Below, one piece after another: positions 8,158-17,309 of a DNA stretch of 64,000 nucleotides; position 1 is the stretch's first letter; every line of letters starts with the position of its first letter. A program made the translations under genes and the position numbers. The notes beneath the pieces were generated by a model that saw nothing but the letters and a program-made list of their open reading frames with translations, had not been told where the DNA came from and did not search any database. The DNA lies in the NCBI GenBank assembly GCA_050260355.1, contig JBLNBZ010000046.1, positions 1-64,000 of the forward strand, given 5' to 3'. The DNA is from CADEFX01 sp050260355 (lineage in GTDB: Bacteria > Pseudomonadota > Alphaproteobacteria > Rhizobiales > Hyphomicrobiaceae).

Positions 8158-9153
8158 TCAGGCCGGGCGTGCTCCGCCAGCCATAACCATCGCTTGATCG
8201 ACGCACCGGCGCACTGACTCCTCGGTCTTCACCTGAGGCTTCCAGCCCAGAACCTTCGCCGCCTTCTCGACCGACGGCACTCTGATGCGCACGTCGTCCG
8301 GGAAAGTCGGCAGGTGCCCGAACGTGAGCGGCTTTCCGCCGGCGATGGCCCCCTTCTCCTGCCCGATCTTGAAGATCAGCTGAGCCAGCTCCTTCATCTT
8401 CGTTGGCTCGGGATTGCCCAGGTTGAACGTCTCGTTTCTTGTCCGCTCATCGAAAGAGAACTCGGCGATCGCCGAGGCGATATCGCCGATCCAGGTAAAG
8501 CAGCGGACCTGCTCCCCGTCGCCGATGACTGCGAGCGGGTTCTCTCGCTTGATGATCAGGCGCTCGATGAAATCGGCGAACACGTGAGAGAAGCCGGGCT
8601 CGGCCTCGGCGCGCTCGAACGGCGTGATGATGTTGAACGGCCTCCAGATCGTGAAGTCGAGTCCGAACTGGCGTTGAAACGCGCGGCTCAGCCGCTCGCC
8701 GACGAGCTTGGACAAGCCATAGTCGGTGTACGGGATGCGCATGTCGTCCACGTCCTCCTCGCGGCTGGGGACGGTCTCGCATCGCTCGTAGACCATCGAG
8801 GAGGAGATATAGACGACGCGGCGGACGCTCTTCAGCTCCTTGGCGGCATAAAGGATGTTCTGGTGCAGGGTGACATCGCGTCCCAGAATATCTGCGGGAT
8901 AAGCGTGAAAGCCCGACACGCCGAAAATGCGGGCCGCGCCCTGGATCACGCCCTCGATATCGCTCGTCATGATGCGCCGGACGAAGGCGTCGTCGGACAG
9001 GTCGCCCTCGATGAGCTGATAGGAGCGTTCGCGCTCGATCCGTCCGTAGCGGAAGAAGTTGTCGGCTCCCAGAACCTCGTGGCCTCGAGCGAGCAGGTGA
9101 GGGATCACCGCCTGCATCAGCGATCCTTCAGATCCCGTAACGAGAATTTTCAT
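8158..9153 (-). CDS. NAD-dependent sugar epimerase/dehydratase (extended SDR)
   Basis: This 331-residue extended short-chain dehydrogenase modifies a nucleotide sugar, probably as a 4-epimerase or decarboxylase-type partner of the dehydrogenase upstream. The nucleotide site reads VTGSEGSLM, so the third Gly of TGxxGxxG is Met. Downstream are VVYISSSMVY and the YxxxK catalytic pair in DYGLSK, then WRPFNIITP. It overlaps the preceding dehydrogenase gene by four bases (9150-9153), so translation is coupled and the two probably act in sequence on one nucleotide sugar. Which sugar cannot be told from sequence. Confidence 0.85.
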   Translation of the reverse strand: MKILVTGSEGSLMQAVIPHLLARGHEVLGADNFFRYGRIERERSYQLIEGDLSDDAFVRRIMTSDIEGVIQGAARIFGVSGFHAYPADILGRDVTLHQNILYAAKELKSVRRVVYISSSMVYERCETVPSREEDVDDMRIPYTDYGLSKLVGERLSRAFQRQFGLDFTIWRPFNIITPFERAEAEPGFSHVFADFIERLIIKRENPLAVIGDGEQVRCFTWIGDIASAIAEFSFDERTRNETFNLGNPEPTKMKELAQLIFKIGQEKGAIAGGKPLTFGHLPTFPDDVRIRVPSVEKAAKVLGWKPQVKTEESVRRCVDQAMVMAGGARPA

Positions 9154-10382
9154 CGACTATCCCTCACCTGACGTGCCTGGAAGTAACCGTTGTCGGACTG
9201 GTGCCGCATCTCGGGCCAGAACCCCCACAGATCGACGAACCAGCAGTCGCGGTTGTCTACGTTCGCGAGCAGCGCGTTCAGGTCCTTGAACTGCTTATGG
9301 GGGCTCATGAGCACGACCGCGTCGCAACCGCGGATCTCCTCGATCGACGCGGTCCCCGGCACGTACGGATCGACGCAGACCGTTTCGTATCCCTTGAACT
9401 CGAGCTGGCGACGCATCTTGAAGGAGAGCGAGTTGCGCGTATCGTCGCTATTGGCTTTGAACGCCATCCCGAGGATCGCGACCTTGCCCGAGGGAATCCT
9501 TTTCTCGATGTTCTGCAGGATCTGCATCGTCATGCCCTCGTTGATCCTGAAGGCCGACGAGATCATCTCATTGAAGGGAACCCGCTCGATCAGATACCAG
9601 CCATCCTTGTAGAGGCACGGCCCACCGACATTGGGCCCCGGGACTGGGAGGTTCAGTCGTGGATAGTCCTTGTTGCATGCGTCGATGACGCGGCACGCGT
9701 TGGCGCCGAACGTTCCGCAGATCAGGTGGAATTCATTGGCGAGCGCAAATCCCACGTACCGGGCCATATTGGTGATCAGCTTGCCGAGCTCGGCCTCGAT
9801 CGGCGTCAGGAAGATGGTTTCGCTGCGGATGAAGGTGCGGAAGAATGCGGCTGCCCGTTCGTAGGCATGCGCGTTGTACGCCCCGATGATTTGCGGCAGG
9901 TTCCTGATCTCGTGGATGGCCTTGCCCTGCAGCACGCGCTCGGGGCCGAACACCAGATCGAGACCGCTCCCGCGATCCGCCTCGATGACCTTGCGCACCA
10001 CGTCGGTCGTCCCCGGTGACACCGTGCTGCGCAGGACGACGAGCTGATCCCGAAGGTAAGGCTGCGCTTTGCGGAAGAAGCGGACAAGATGGTCGACGCG
10101 AGGGTTCAGATTCTCGTCGATCGGCGTGCCGATAATCACGATGACGACGTCGCTCTTGCCGATCACCTCGATGTTGTCGGTCATTTGCAGGCGCTTTTCG
10201 TTAAGCACCTTGCGAAGCAGCTCCTCCGCATTCTCCTCTATGAACGGCATCGAGCCGCGCATTACCGCTTCGTTGACGTCCTTATTGATATCGAGCCCAT
10301 AAACAAAATGGCCGCTATCGGCCAATACGAGGGATAATGGCAATCCGACGTGCCCGCCTGCGCCTACAACTGTGACATTCAT
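9150..10382 (-). CDS. UDP-glucose/GDP-mannose-type nucleotide-sugar dehydrogenase
   Basis: This 410-residue enzyme oxidises C6 of a nucleotide sugar to a uronic acid in two NAD-dependent steps. Visible are the N-terminal Rossmann motif VVGAGGHVGLPLSL, VVIVIIGTPID, the SPGTT segment, the substrate/catalytic block with the active-site Cys in GPNVGGPCLYKD, and the C-terminal NAD-like domain VAILGMAFKANSDDTRNS. GTPIDENL and the general layout are closer to the UDP-ManNAc / UDP-GlcNAc branch than to plain UDP-glucose dehydrogenase, but this is tentative. It is the first gene of a two-gene leftward operon with the epimerase and is divergent from the pyruvyl transferase. Confidence 0.88.
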   Translation of the reverse strand: MNVTVVGAGGHVGLPLSLVLADSGHFVYGLDINKDVNEAVMRGSMPFIEENAEELLRKVLNEKRLQMTDNIEVIGKSDVVIVIIGTPIDENLNPRVDHLVRFFRKAQPYLRDQLVVLRSTVSPGTTDVVRKVIEADRGSGLDLVFGPERVLQGKAIHEIRNLPQIIGAYNAHAYERAAAFFRTFIRSETIFLTPIEAELGKLITNMARYVGFALANEFHLICGTFGANACRVIDACNKDYPRLNLPVPGPNVGGPCLYKDGWYLIERVPFNEMISSAFRINEGMTMQILQNIEKRIPSGKVAILGMAFKANSDDTRNSLSFKMRRQLEFKGYETVCVDPYVPGTASIEEIRGCDAVVLMSPHKQFKDLNALLANVDNRDCWFVDLWGFWPEMRHQSDNGYFQARQVRDSR

Positions 10383-10681
10383 GATGTCGCTCCGCCCGCA
10401 AACTCGCCCGCCGCGCCGGGGACCGGCTCGTCCGGAGCCCTCCTATCAGCCCGCTGAGGAGCCGTCCAACAAAGGTCCGGAACAAGATCAATGCATACGA
10501 GCGATGGTTACGAGCATCGTCGCTGCTGGACAAGATCGTCTCTCCCCTCCTATTTGACGTAAGCGAGCCTCGAAAGCATTAGGAGTGAGTAGCAAATTGG
10601 ATCGCGGCCCCTGCTGGCATTGCTCGCGCCGTGCGCCGCGCGGTAACCACTGATGCAAAATTCATAAGGCTGTCGGCTTTG
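10383..10681. promoter_or_regulatory. Divergent promoter region, dehydrogenase / pyruvyl transferase
   Basis: This roughly 300-base gap separates two divergently transcribed polysaccharide genes and must hold promoters for both. No convincing gene or palindromic operator is visible. An upstream GTG at 10631 would extend the pyruvyl transferase by 17 residues. Confidence 0.4.
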
Positions 10682-11875
10682 ATGAATGTGGTCGCACCCT
10701 TCGGATTCTACGGATCCGGCAATATCGGCGACGAGGCGACGCTGCGCGGATTTGCGTGCCTGCTGCGTCGATTTCCTCTGCCCGCGCGCGTTTGGGTGGC
10801 GTCCATGGATCCTCGCCGCACGGCCCGCGTCGAGCCGGACTTTCGCTATTACCGCTACCATCGGGACAGCCGGCGCTATTGGACGTCGTGGATCAGGCGC
10901 CTGGCAAAAGCGTATGTCTTCCCTGGCGGGACACCGATCATGGATGGTCTAGGGTCCTGGCCGCTCAGCGACGTGGTGCCGATGGTTCAGCATGCGCGGT
11001 CGAACGGAAAACCGAGCGTGTTCGTGGGAACCGGGACGGAAACGCTCGAGCGGCCCGAGTCTCGGCGCCTCGTGTCTGACGGTTTGGCTGGTTGCGTGGC
11101 TCACTGGAGCGTGCGAGGGGCACGCGATCGCGACCGGCTGCTGGCTCTCGGGGTCCCGCCGGAACGCGTGACCGTCGCAGCGGACATGGCATGGCTGCTT
11201 TCACCTGCCGGCTCCGAGTTTGGGATGAGGACGCTGCGGCCGCACGGGCTCGGCGGCCGGCGGCTGATCGGCGTGAACGTTAACGCGGAGCGGGCGCTCC
11301 TTGCGCGTGAGCCGGAGCTCTTCCAGAAGCTTGCTGCTGCCCTCGATGCTCTCGTCGAAACCCGCGGCGTCAGCGTCGTGTTTCTGTGCAACGAGATTCG
11401 CGAGGGCGAAAGCTACGACAAGGCAGCCGCGGCAAGGGTCCAATCGCATATGCGGCGCGCCGGCGAAGCCTTCATCCTGCCGAACGAGTACTGGGCCCCA
11501 GATCAGATGATGTCATTGATCGCCGCGTGCGACTTGACCATCAGCACCCGATACCACTTCTGCCTGTTCTCGGCGTTGCAGGCTGTTCCGTTTGTCGCCG
11601 TAAGCAGATCCGACAAGGTGGCGGATCTGTGCGAGGACCTAGCCTGGCAATTCAATGCCGTGCCCGGGTCGCTCACGGTGGACGCGCTGGTTCATCACGC
11701 GGATATGTTGCTCGAGGATAGACCTCGAGCCAGGAGCCATCTCTCCGCGAGGGTCGCGACGATGGCGGAAAGGGCATTGCGCAATAGCGTGGCTCTGGAT
11801 GCGCTGCGCGAGCTGGCTCGGGCTGTGCCGCGCCTGCATTGGCTGCGTCCTGCGCCCCGGCAGAGCGCGGGATGA
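10682..11875 (+). CDS. Polysaccharide pyruvyl transferase family protein
   Basis: This 397-residue protein of the CsaB/WcaK family transfers a pyruvyl ketal from phosphoenolpyruvate to a sugar of a surface polysaccharide. The N-terminal hallmark is GFYGSGNIGDEA. Later blocks are KAYVFPGGTPIMDG, VTVAADMAWL and the C-terminal STRYHFCLFSALQAVPFVAVSRSDKVADL, which matches the conserved His/Ser region of the family. The ATG at 10682 gives an N-terminus that begins right before the hallmark motif. With the nucleotide-sugar dehydrogenase next door it suggests an acidic, pyruvylated glycan. Its end is convergent with the histidine kinase gene. Confidence 0.85.
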   Translation: MNVVAPFGFYGSGNIGDEATLRGFACLLRRFPLPARVWVASMDPRRTARVEPDFRYYRYHRDSRRYWTSWIRRLAKAYVFPGGTPIMDGLGSWPLSDVVPMVQHARSNGKPSVFVGTGTETLERPESRRLVSDGLAGCVAHWSVRGARDRDRLLALGVPPERVTVAADMAWLLSPAGSEFGMRTLRPHGLGGRRLIGVNVNAERALLAREPELFQKLAAALDALVETRGVSVVFLCNEIREGESYDKAAAARVQSHMRRAGEAFILPNEYWAPDQMMSLIAACDLTISTRYHFCLFSALQAVPFVAVSRSDKVADLCEDLAWQFNAVPGSLTVDALVHHADMLLEDRPRARSHLSARVATMAERALRNSVALDALRELARAVPRLHWLRPAPRQSAG

Positions 11876-11912
11876 CGGGCGGGGATGAGTCCAACGGGCC
11901 GGAGGCAGGCGC

Positions 11913-13499
11913 CTAGGTTGAGGAGTCGGTGGTGAGGAGGCTTGCGTCGCGGTCGGCGCGGCTCGTGGCCGTGCCGTCCGCTACGTCCGGACGCGCGGGC
12001 CCAGCCGGCGGCAATGTGAATTGCAGGGTCGCGCCGGGGCCCGCGTTCGAAGACGCCCAGATGCGCCCGCCGTGCGCCTCGATGATCGATCGGCAGATCG
12101 ACAGCCCCATACCCATGCCGTCGGCCTTGGTGGTGTAGAAGGCCTCGAACAGCCGGTTCGCCTTCTCCGGCTCGATGCCGACGCCGGAGTCCTGCACGGC
12201 GACGAGGACCTCGCCGCCTTCGCCTTGCCTCGTGCGAATGACCAGCTCGCGCGGCCTGTCGCTGACTGCCTTCATGGCATCGATTGCGTTGATCACAAGG
12301 TTGATGATGACCTGCTGCAGCTGAATGCGGTCGGCAAGAACGGCGGGAAGCCCGGGTGCCAGCTGCAACCGCAACACCACGCGATTGCTGGTTGCCTGAT
12401 TGCGGACCAGTGGCACTGTCTCCTCGATGACCTCGTTGACATCGAGGTTCATCATCTCCGGCGCGGCCTTCTTCGAAAGCGCCCGAATCCGGCGGATGAC
12501 ATTGCTCGCGCGCTCCGCGCTCCGAATGACCCGGTCAGTGACCCGGCGCGCGTCGTCCAGCTTCGGGGGCGTCTGCTCCAAATACCGTTGGGTAGCCTCT
12601 GCATTGATGACGATCGCGGCGAGTGGCTGGTTCACCTCGTGCGCGATCGAGGCGCTCAGCTCGCCCAGCATGGTCACGCGTGAAACATGCGCCAGCTCCG
12701 CCTGCACATGATGCAGCTCCTCCTGCGCGCGCTTCGCGGCGGTGATGTCGGTGTTGGTCTCGAGAACCGCGGCGGCTTCCCCGCCCTCGTTGCGCTGCAG
12801 GGACCACCGGCTCGATACGACGACCTGCGTTGCGTCGCGCTTGGTATGCACGAGCTCGCCCTCCCAGCGGCCGGTGCGCACCAGCTCGGCCGTGATTTCC
12901 TCGCGCGGCGCGGGGAAAACCGTGCCCAGGAGCTCGTGGCTGACCTTGCCGATCGCGTCGTCTCCGCTCCAGCCGTACAGCGCCTCGGCGCCCCTGTTCC
13001 AGTACGTGATGACGTCGTCCATGCGGCGCACGAAGATGGCATCATGCGTCAGGTCGAGCAGGCTCGCCTGCTTGCGCAGAACGGAATGCGCCGACTGGTT
13101 CATCAATGCGAGAGCCGTCGCGATTCCGATAGCCGACAAGCTCACCAGACATCGCATGAGCGCGCCATCGATCCGCACGTCGTGCTGCAGCAGATAGCTG
13201 AACGCCGTCAGGGCGAGACAAGCCGAGGAGACGAGCAGAACGCCACGCCGGCGCAAGAACATGGCCGCGAGCAGAACGACGACGACGTAGACGACCGCGA
13301 TGGCGATCTCCAGCGTGGTGATCGTGTCGACGAGGAAAACGCCGATCGCGATCGCGCCGGCCGCGAGGGGGAGCATCGGTGAGGCGGCCATGTCACGGGT
13401 TGCAAGCCTCGACATGCCGCGCGCACGCTCAGCGCGAGGCATGAGCCACCTCACGGCAGCCGACGCCTTGGGCCCGAGGAGTTCGACCAGCTGTCTCAT
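11913..13499 (-). CDS. Membrane PAS-domain sensor histidine kinase
   Basis: This is a 528-residue orphan sensor kinase. Residues about 40-140 hold four or five hydrophobic helices (MLPLAAGAIAIGVFL, IAIAVVYVVVVLLAAMFL and so on). A PAS domain (HDAIFVRRMDDVITYWNRGA) with a PAC-like tail TNTDITAAKRAQEE follows, then the H-box SIAHEVNQPLAAI, N-box VINLVINAIDAM, and the G boxes DSGVGI and GMGMGLSICRSIIEAHGG. The phosphoacceptor is the His of AHEVNQ. The protein resembles FixL/LOV-type HWE-free kinases that cluster by VNQPL. The frame continues to 13628, but the ATG at 13499 gives a natural N-terminus. No response regulator is adjacent, so the partner is unknown. Confidence 0.88.
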   Translation of the reverse strand: MRQLVELLGPKASAAVRWLMPRAERARGMSRLATRDMAASPMLPLAAGAIAIGVFLVDTITTLEIAIAVVYVVVVLLAAMFLRRRGVLLVSSACLALTAFSYLLQHDVRIDGALMRCLVSLSAIGIATALALMNQSAHSVLRKQASLLDLTHDAIFVRRMDDVITYWNRGAEALYGWSGDDAIGKVSHELLGTVFPAPREEITAELVRTGRWEGELVHTKRDATQVVVSSRWSLQRNEGGEAAAVLETNTDITAAKRAQEELHHVQAELAHVSRVTMLGELSASIAHEVNQPLAAIVINAEATQRYLEQTPPKLDDARRVTDRVIRSAERASNVIRRIRALSKKAAPEMMNLDVNEVIEETVPLVRNQATSNRVVLRLQLAPGLPAVLADRIQLQQVIINLVINAIDAMKAVSDRPRELVIRTRQGEGGEVLVAVQDSGVGIEPEKANRLFEAFYTTKADGMGMGLSICRSIIEAHGGRIWASSNAGPGATLQFTLPPAGPARPDVADGTATSRADRDASLLTTDSST

Positions 13500-13848
13500 T
13501 GGCGTTCCAGCGCGGCAATCAGGAGAACCGGATGCCTGAGCGTCACCGGTCGAGGGGTGACCAGACGCGGGCGTGCCTGTCAAAGCTGCAAGTCGCCGAC
13601 ACGTCAGGCAAACAGCAGCCCATAGCATAGGCCGTCAGCAGGCTCGAAGCGAGCGGCTGAAATTGACGCACTTAACGGCGCCTGGACGGGCCCTCGGCGC
13701 CGGCCTCGACAGTAGACCCCGTGTCAATTGGGACACGGATAATGTTGCCGTCCCCCCGCTCTCTGCTCTCTGCGGGGCAGGCTTGGCCGGCTCGAAGGGA
13801 GGCTGGTCCCGAAAGCTCGCGGGATGCGTGCTTGCGTGCGCCGGCCAC
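13500..13848. other. Gap between lipoprotein and kinase genes, with a small hairpin
   Basis: About 350 bases lie between two leftward genes. It contains the inverted repeat CCGTGTC (13719-13725) / GACACGG (13732-13738), with a six-base loop and no T-run. This could end the lipoprotein transcript or bind a regulator of the kinase. The bases 13500-13628 are an in-frame extension of the kinase with no protein-like features. Confidence 0.4.
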
Positions 13849-15144
13849 CTACGGTGTCAGAACGAATGTCGGAGACACGGGCAGCGCCGACCGGTTGGTG
13901 CTCATGGCTACCAGGGTGTTGAGCAGCACGAAGATCTCCTTCGTGTTCCTCGCACCTTCGTTGGGAACGCAGTAGTCCGTCCCGGCATAGGAGGCCCGGG
14001 CGAAACAATCGAGGCCTCCCTTGCGCACGGTCAAAAGGGCTGCCTCGCGCGAGCCGGACCAGCGTCGGGTCAAATCGCTCAATTTCACACGTGCGCCGGC
14101 ATCGCTGTTCAGCAGATGACCATAGAACTGGAATACCGCGTACGGGGACCGCACGACCGGCACGAGGCTTGCGACCGGCGGCGGGAATTGAAACCGGAAC
14201 TGAAACTCGTGCGTGAGTGTCGGCGTGCGCTTCTTCGATCCGCATGCCCCTGGTGCGTCTGCCGGCAGGTTGACATTGTTCTCTTGCGCGATTGCGGCAT
14301 CGTAGCAAACGACATAGATGGCCGTGCGAGGTTGTGACGAGCGATCCCGCTCTGCACTGGTGCGCGATGTCCGATCGTTGGTCAACTTCGGCTGCGGCAG
14401 AGGTATTGCCTCTACGGTTATGCCGGCGCGGACGGCAAGGCGAAGGAAGTACAGAAACTTTTGGTACTTGCAGTCCTGCTCGTGCGGCGGCTGCCAGATC
14501 TCGGTGACGAAGACGCGCTCGAAGCGCTGCTCGCTTCCATCGTAAAGTTGCGCGCACCGAGGGCTCTGATTTTCGACGAGGGTGCCTTCGGTCCATGTAT
14601 CGTCGTTGGGAGCGTTGCGAAAGAAGAATGCCCGGCCGTCGCTGCGTGTCACGCGAAAGCCCTGCATGACGGAATGGAAGACGATCTCGCGGCTCAGTCC
14701 TGCGTTCAGCAGGAGATTGAGGCCTTCCAGATCGAGCGGAGCGAGAAAACCGCCGTAGAAGTCGCGATTCTCCAGGGTGCCGACATCGAAGGAATTGGCC
14801 GCGTTGGCGTTGACCGAGTTGGCCAGGCTTTGGCCCGTCACGATGCTGTTGGCGGCGCCGAATCTGAGAAAGCTGTTCTTGACGAGGGAGTCGTTCAGCG
14901 CGAGCGACCCTGTTCCTGTGTATTTCGACAAGGCGACGAAGTTGAGCGGCTCGGACCTGCTGGCACGAACGATGTTGAGCAGGATGCCGCTCTCACGCAC
15001 GTTCTGCGTGTTCTGATTGATGTCGAAAGCGCGGGGCGGAAGCGTCGCGTCGACCAGCGAGCAGCCAGCAAGGCTCAGTGCCAGAATGCCCGATGCAAAC
15101 GCACACGCAACCCGATGAAATACGCGAAACGATACGCACGTCAC
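13849..15144 (-). CDS. Predicted lipoprotein of unknown function
   Basis: This 431-residue protein is exported. The N-terminus has a charged start, a hydrophobic run ACAFASGILALSL and a lipobox LAGC, after which the mature chain begins SLVDATLPPRAFDINQ. It should be an outer- or inner-membrane-anchored lipoprotein. The segment TQNVRESGILLNIVRASRSE recurs in conserved hypothetical alphaproteobacterial lipoproteins as far as I can recall. The rest gives no catalytic motif. I chose a GTG at 15144; the frame stays open to 15231, but that stretch is Pro-rich and unlike a signal peptide. It is transcribed toward the kinase. I cannot assign a role. Confidence 0.65.
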   Translation of the reverse strand: MTCVSFRVFHRVACAFASGILALSLAGCSLVDATLPPRAFDINQNTQNVRESGILLNIVRASRSEPLNFVALSKYTGTGSLALNDSLVKNSFLRFGAANSIVTGQSLANSVNANAANSFDVGTLENRDFYGGFLAPLDLEGLNLLLNAGLSREIVFHSVMQGFRVTRSDGRAFFFRNAPNDDTWTEGTLVENQSPRCAQLYDGSEQRFERVFVTEIWQPPHEQDCKYQKFLYFLRLAVRAGITVEAIPLPQPKLTNDRTSRTSAERDRSSQPRTAIYVVCYDAAIAQENNVNLPADAPGACGSKKRTPTLTHEFQFRFQFPPPVASLVPVVRSPYAVFQFYGHLLNSDAGARVKLSDLTRRWSGSREAALLTVRKGGLDCFARASYAGTDYCVPNEGARNTKEIFVLLNTLVAMSTNRSALPVSPTFVLTP

Positions 15145-15287
15145 TGATACAGCCCGCCCCGAAAGATGCGGGCGCAAGCTACCACGGGGGCTGTCGGCCG
15201 GCTGTGGTGGCCGTGCAACGGGAGCAGGCAAAAGGTCTGGCCGCCGAACGGAGCAGCGGCGCTACTATCGCTCCTGCACGGGGCCGT

Positions 15288-17111
15288 TCAGCTTCCCTCG
15301 ATCTCCTCGCGCAGGATTTCAAGCTCGAGCCACCGCTGTTCTGCAGCGGATAGCTCCGCCTGCCTGGAGGCAAGGTCGGCGGCGGTCTGGTTGAAGGCGG
15401 CCGGGTCGCGCGCATAGAAACCCGGATCGTCGAGCCGTTGCTGCAGGTCGCGGATGCGTTCCTCCAGAGCCGCGATCTCCGCCGGCAACGTCTGGAGCGC
15501 ATGCTTCTCGTGGAAGCTGAGCTTGCGCTTGCCCGCCTTCACGTTCTGGACGGACCCGGTTGTGCTGCCCGCGGCCGTTGCCGGCCTCGATCTGGAGCGC
15601 TGGCGTCCTGCCAGATCGGCGCCGCGCTGCACCAGCATGTCGCTATAGCCGCCCGCATACTCGACCCAGCGGCCGTCGCCTTCCGGTACGACCACCGCAT
15701 TGACGACCCGATCGAGAAAGTCGCGGTCGTGGCTGATGAGAATGACCGTGCCGGCGTAGTCGCCGAGCATTTCCTCCAGCACGTCGAGCGTCTCCAGATC
15801 GAGATCGTTGGTCGGCTCGTCGAGCAGCAGCAGGTTCGATGGCCTGGCAAGGGCACGCGCCAGCATCAGGCGGGCGCGCTCGCCGCCTGAAAGGGCACGC
15901 AAGGGAGTGCGTGCCTGCTCCGGCATGAACAAGAAGTCCTTCATGTAGCCGACGATGTGCCGCACAGTGCCGCCCACTGAGACGGTATCGCCGCGCCCTC
16001 CGCTCAAAGCTTCGCTCAGCGTCCAGTCCGGATCGAGGCTCTCGCGATGCTGATCGAGCGTCGCGATCTCGAGGTTGGTGCCAAGACGCAGCGTGCCGCT
16101 GTCCGGCGCCAGCGCACCGGTGAGGAGATTGACCAGCGTGGTCTTGCCGCTGCCGTTGGGTCCGACGATGCCGATGCGGTCTCCACGCAGGATGCGGGTG
16201 GAATAGTCCTTGACGATCGGCCTGCCGTCGAAAGCCTTGGCAATGCCCTTGGCCTCGATGACCAGCGTGCCCGAGGCCTGCGCCTCGGCCGCTTCGAGCA
16301 CGGCCTTGCCCGCGGCCTTGCGGTAGTCGCGCCGGGCCTGCCGCAAGCCTTCCAGGATCGCCATGCGCCGCACGTTGCGCTTGCGCCGTGCGGAGACGCC
16401 GTAGCGCACCCAGTGCTCCTCACGGGCGATCTTGCGATCGAGCTTGTGCTGGGCCTCCTCCTCCGCGGCAAGCTGCTCGTCGCGCCAGGCCTCGAATGCG
16501 CCGAAGCCAAGCTCGACCCGCCGCGCTGCACCACGGTCGAGCCAGACCGTGATCCGCGAAAGCCGCTCCAGGAAGCGCCGGTCATGGCTGACCAGCACGA
16601 GCGCCCCGCGCTGTTCGGCGAGCCTCGCTTCCAGCCACTCGATGGCCGGCAGATCGAGATGGTTGGTCGGCTCGTCGAGCAGAAGAATGTCGGGAGCCGG
16701 CGCCAGCACCCGCGCCAGCGCCGCGCGTCGCAGCTCGCCGCCGGAAAGGCGCGCGGGGTCCTCGCTGCCGTCGAGGCCGAGCTGCTGCAGCATGTAGCGC
16801 GCCTGGTGGGGATCGTCGGCAGGGCCGAGGCCGGCCTCGACGTAGGCGAGCGTGGTTGCGTGCCCTGAGAGGTCGGGCTCCTGCGGCAGATAGCGGATCG
16901 ACGCGCCAGGCTGCACGAAGCGCTCGCCTCTGTCGGGCTCGACCAGGCCTGCCGCGATCCGGAGCAGGGTCGACTTGCCCGATCCGTTGCGGCCGACGAG
17001 GCAGACACGCTCACCGGCTGAAACGGAAAGGGTCGCGCGCTCGAGCAGCGGCGCGCTGCCGAAGGTGAGCGAGATGTCGGTGAGCTGAAGGAGAGGAGGT
17101 GTCGGAGCCAT
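15288..17111 (-). CDS. uup: ABC-F family ATPase, Uup-like
   Basis: This 607-residue soluble protein has two ATPase cassettes and no membrane part, as in ABC-F ribosome-associated factors. Cassette 1 has Walker A GRNGSGKST (about residue 39), the signature LSGGELRR and LLLDEPTNHLDL. Cassette 2 has GPNGSGKTT, LSGGERARLML and LLLDEPTNDLDLETL. A charged linker lies between them. The C-terminus (HEKHALQTLPAEIAALEERIRDLQQRL) is a coiled coil typical of Uup, which helps prevent transposon excision and acts on ribosomes or branched DNA. The ATG follows GAAGG at four bases. The gene lies directly beside the eroded sigma-factor scar. Confidence 0.9.
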   Translation of the reverse strand: MAPTPPLLQLTDISLTFGSAPLLERATLSVSAGERVCLVGRNGSGKSTLLRIAAGLVEPDRGERFVQPGASIRYLPQEPDLSGHATTLAYVEAGLGPADDPHQARYMLQQLGLDGSEDPARLSGGELRRAALARVLAPAPDILLLDEPTNHLDLPAIEWLEARLAEQRGALVLVSHDRRFLERLSRITVWLDRGAARRVELGFGAFEAWRDEQLAAEEEAQHKLDRKIAREEHWVRYGVSARRKRNVRRMAILEGLRQARRDYRKAAGKAVLEAAEAQASGTLVIEAKGIAKAFDGRPIVKDYSTRILRGDRIGIVGPNGSGKTTLVNLLTGALAPDSGTLRLGTNLEIATLDQHRESLDPDWTLSEALSGGRGDTVSVGGTVRHIVGYMKDFLFMPEQARTPLRALSGGERARLMLARALARPSNLLLLDEPTNDLDLETLDVLEEMLGDYAGTVILISHDRDFLDRVVNAVVVPEGDGRWVEYAGGYSDMLVQRGADLAGRQRSRSRPATAAGSTTGSVQNVKAGKRKLSFHEKHALQTLPAEIAALEERIRDLQQRLDDPGFYARDPAAFNQTAADLASRQAELSAAEQRWLELEILREEIEGS

Positions 17112-17180
17112 CGGGCCTTCGGGAAGATCGCTATCTCATATCCTGCCTCTGCCAGGGCGGCCACCTCAACGTTACACCGC

Positions 17181-17309
17181 TCAGCCGCTCCCGCCTCCGG
17201 GGGCGGCATCCAGTCGACGTTCAAGCAAGTTCAGCCTTGCACGTCCGGCCCGCCGACATGAAGCGCGGTGGGCCTCGAAGCGCTCCGCCAGCCATTTTTT
17301 GTCGTCCAT
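17181..17309 (-). pseudogene. N-terminal relic of an ECF sigma factor
   Basis: On the minus strand an ATG at 17309 opens a 42-codon frame beginning MDDKKWLAERFEAHRA. This matches the usual start of SigJ/ECF41-like sigma factors (xWLAERFExHRxxLRAVAYRMLG). Similarity stops after about 16 residues and the frame ends at 17181, so the rest of the gene has been deleted or scrambled. It sits about 60 bases from the truncated carboxymuconolactone decarboxylase copy. In intact genomes such proteins are frequent partners of ECF41 sigma factors. The assignment rests on a short match and should be treated as probable, not proven. Confidence 0.45.

Noticed and set aside
16016..17224. Overlapping minus-strand frame inside the ABC-F gene
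   Set aside because: Same strand, different frame of uup; Ser/Arg-rich translation. Its first few codons cover the sigma-factor scar region but do not match a sigma factor in that frame.
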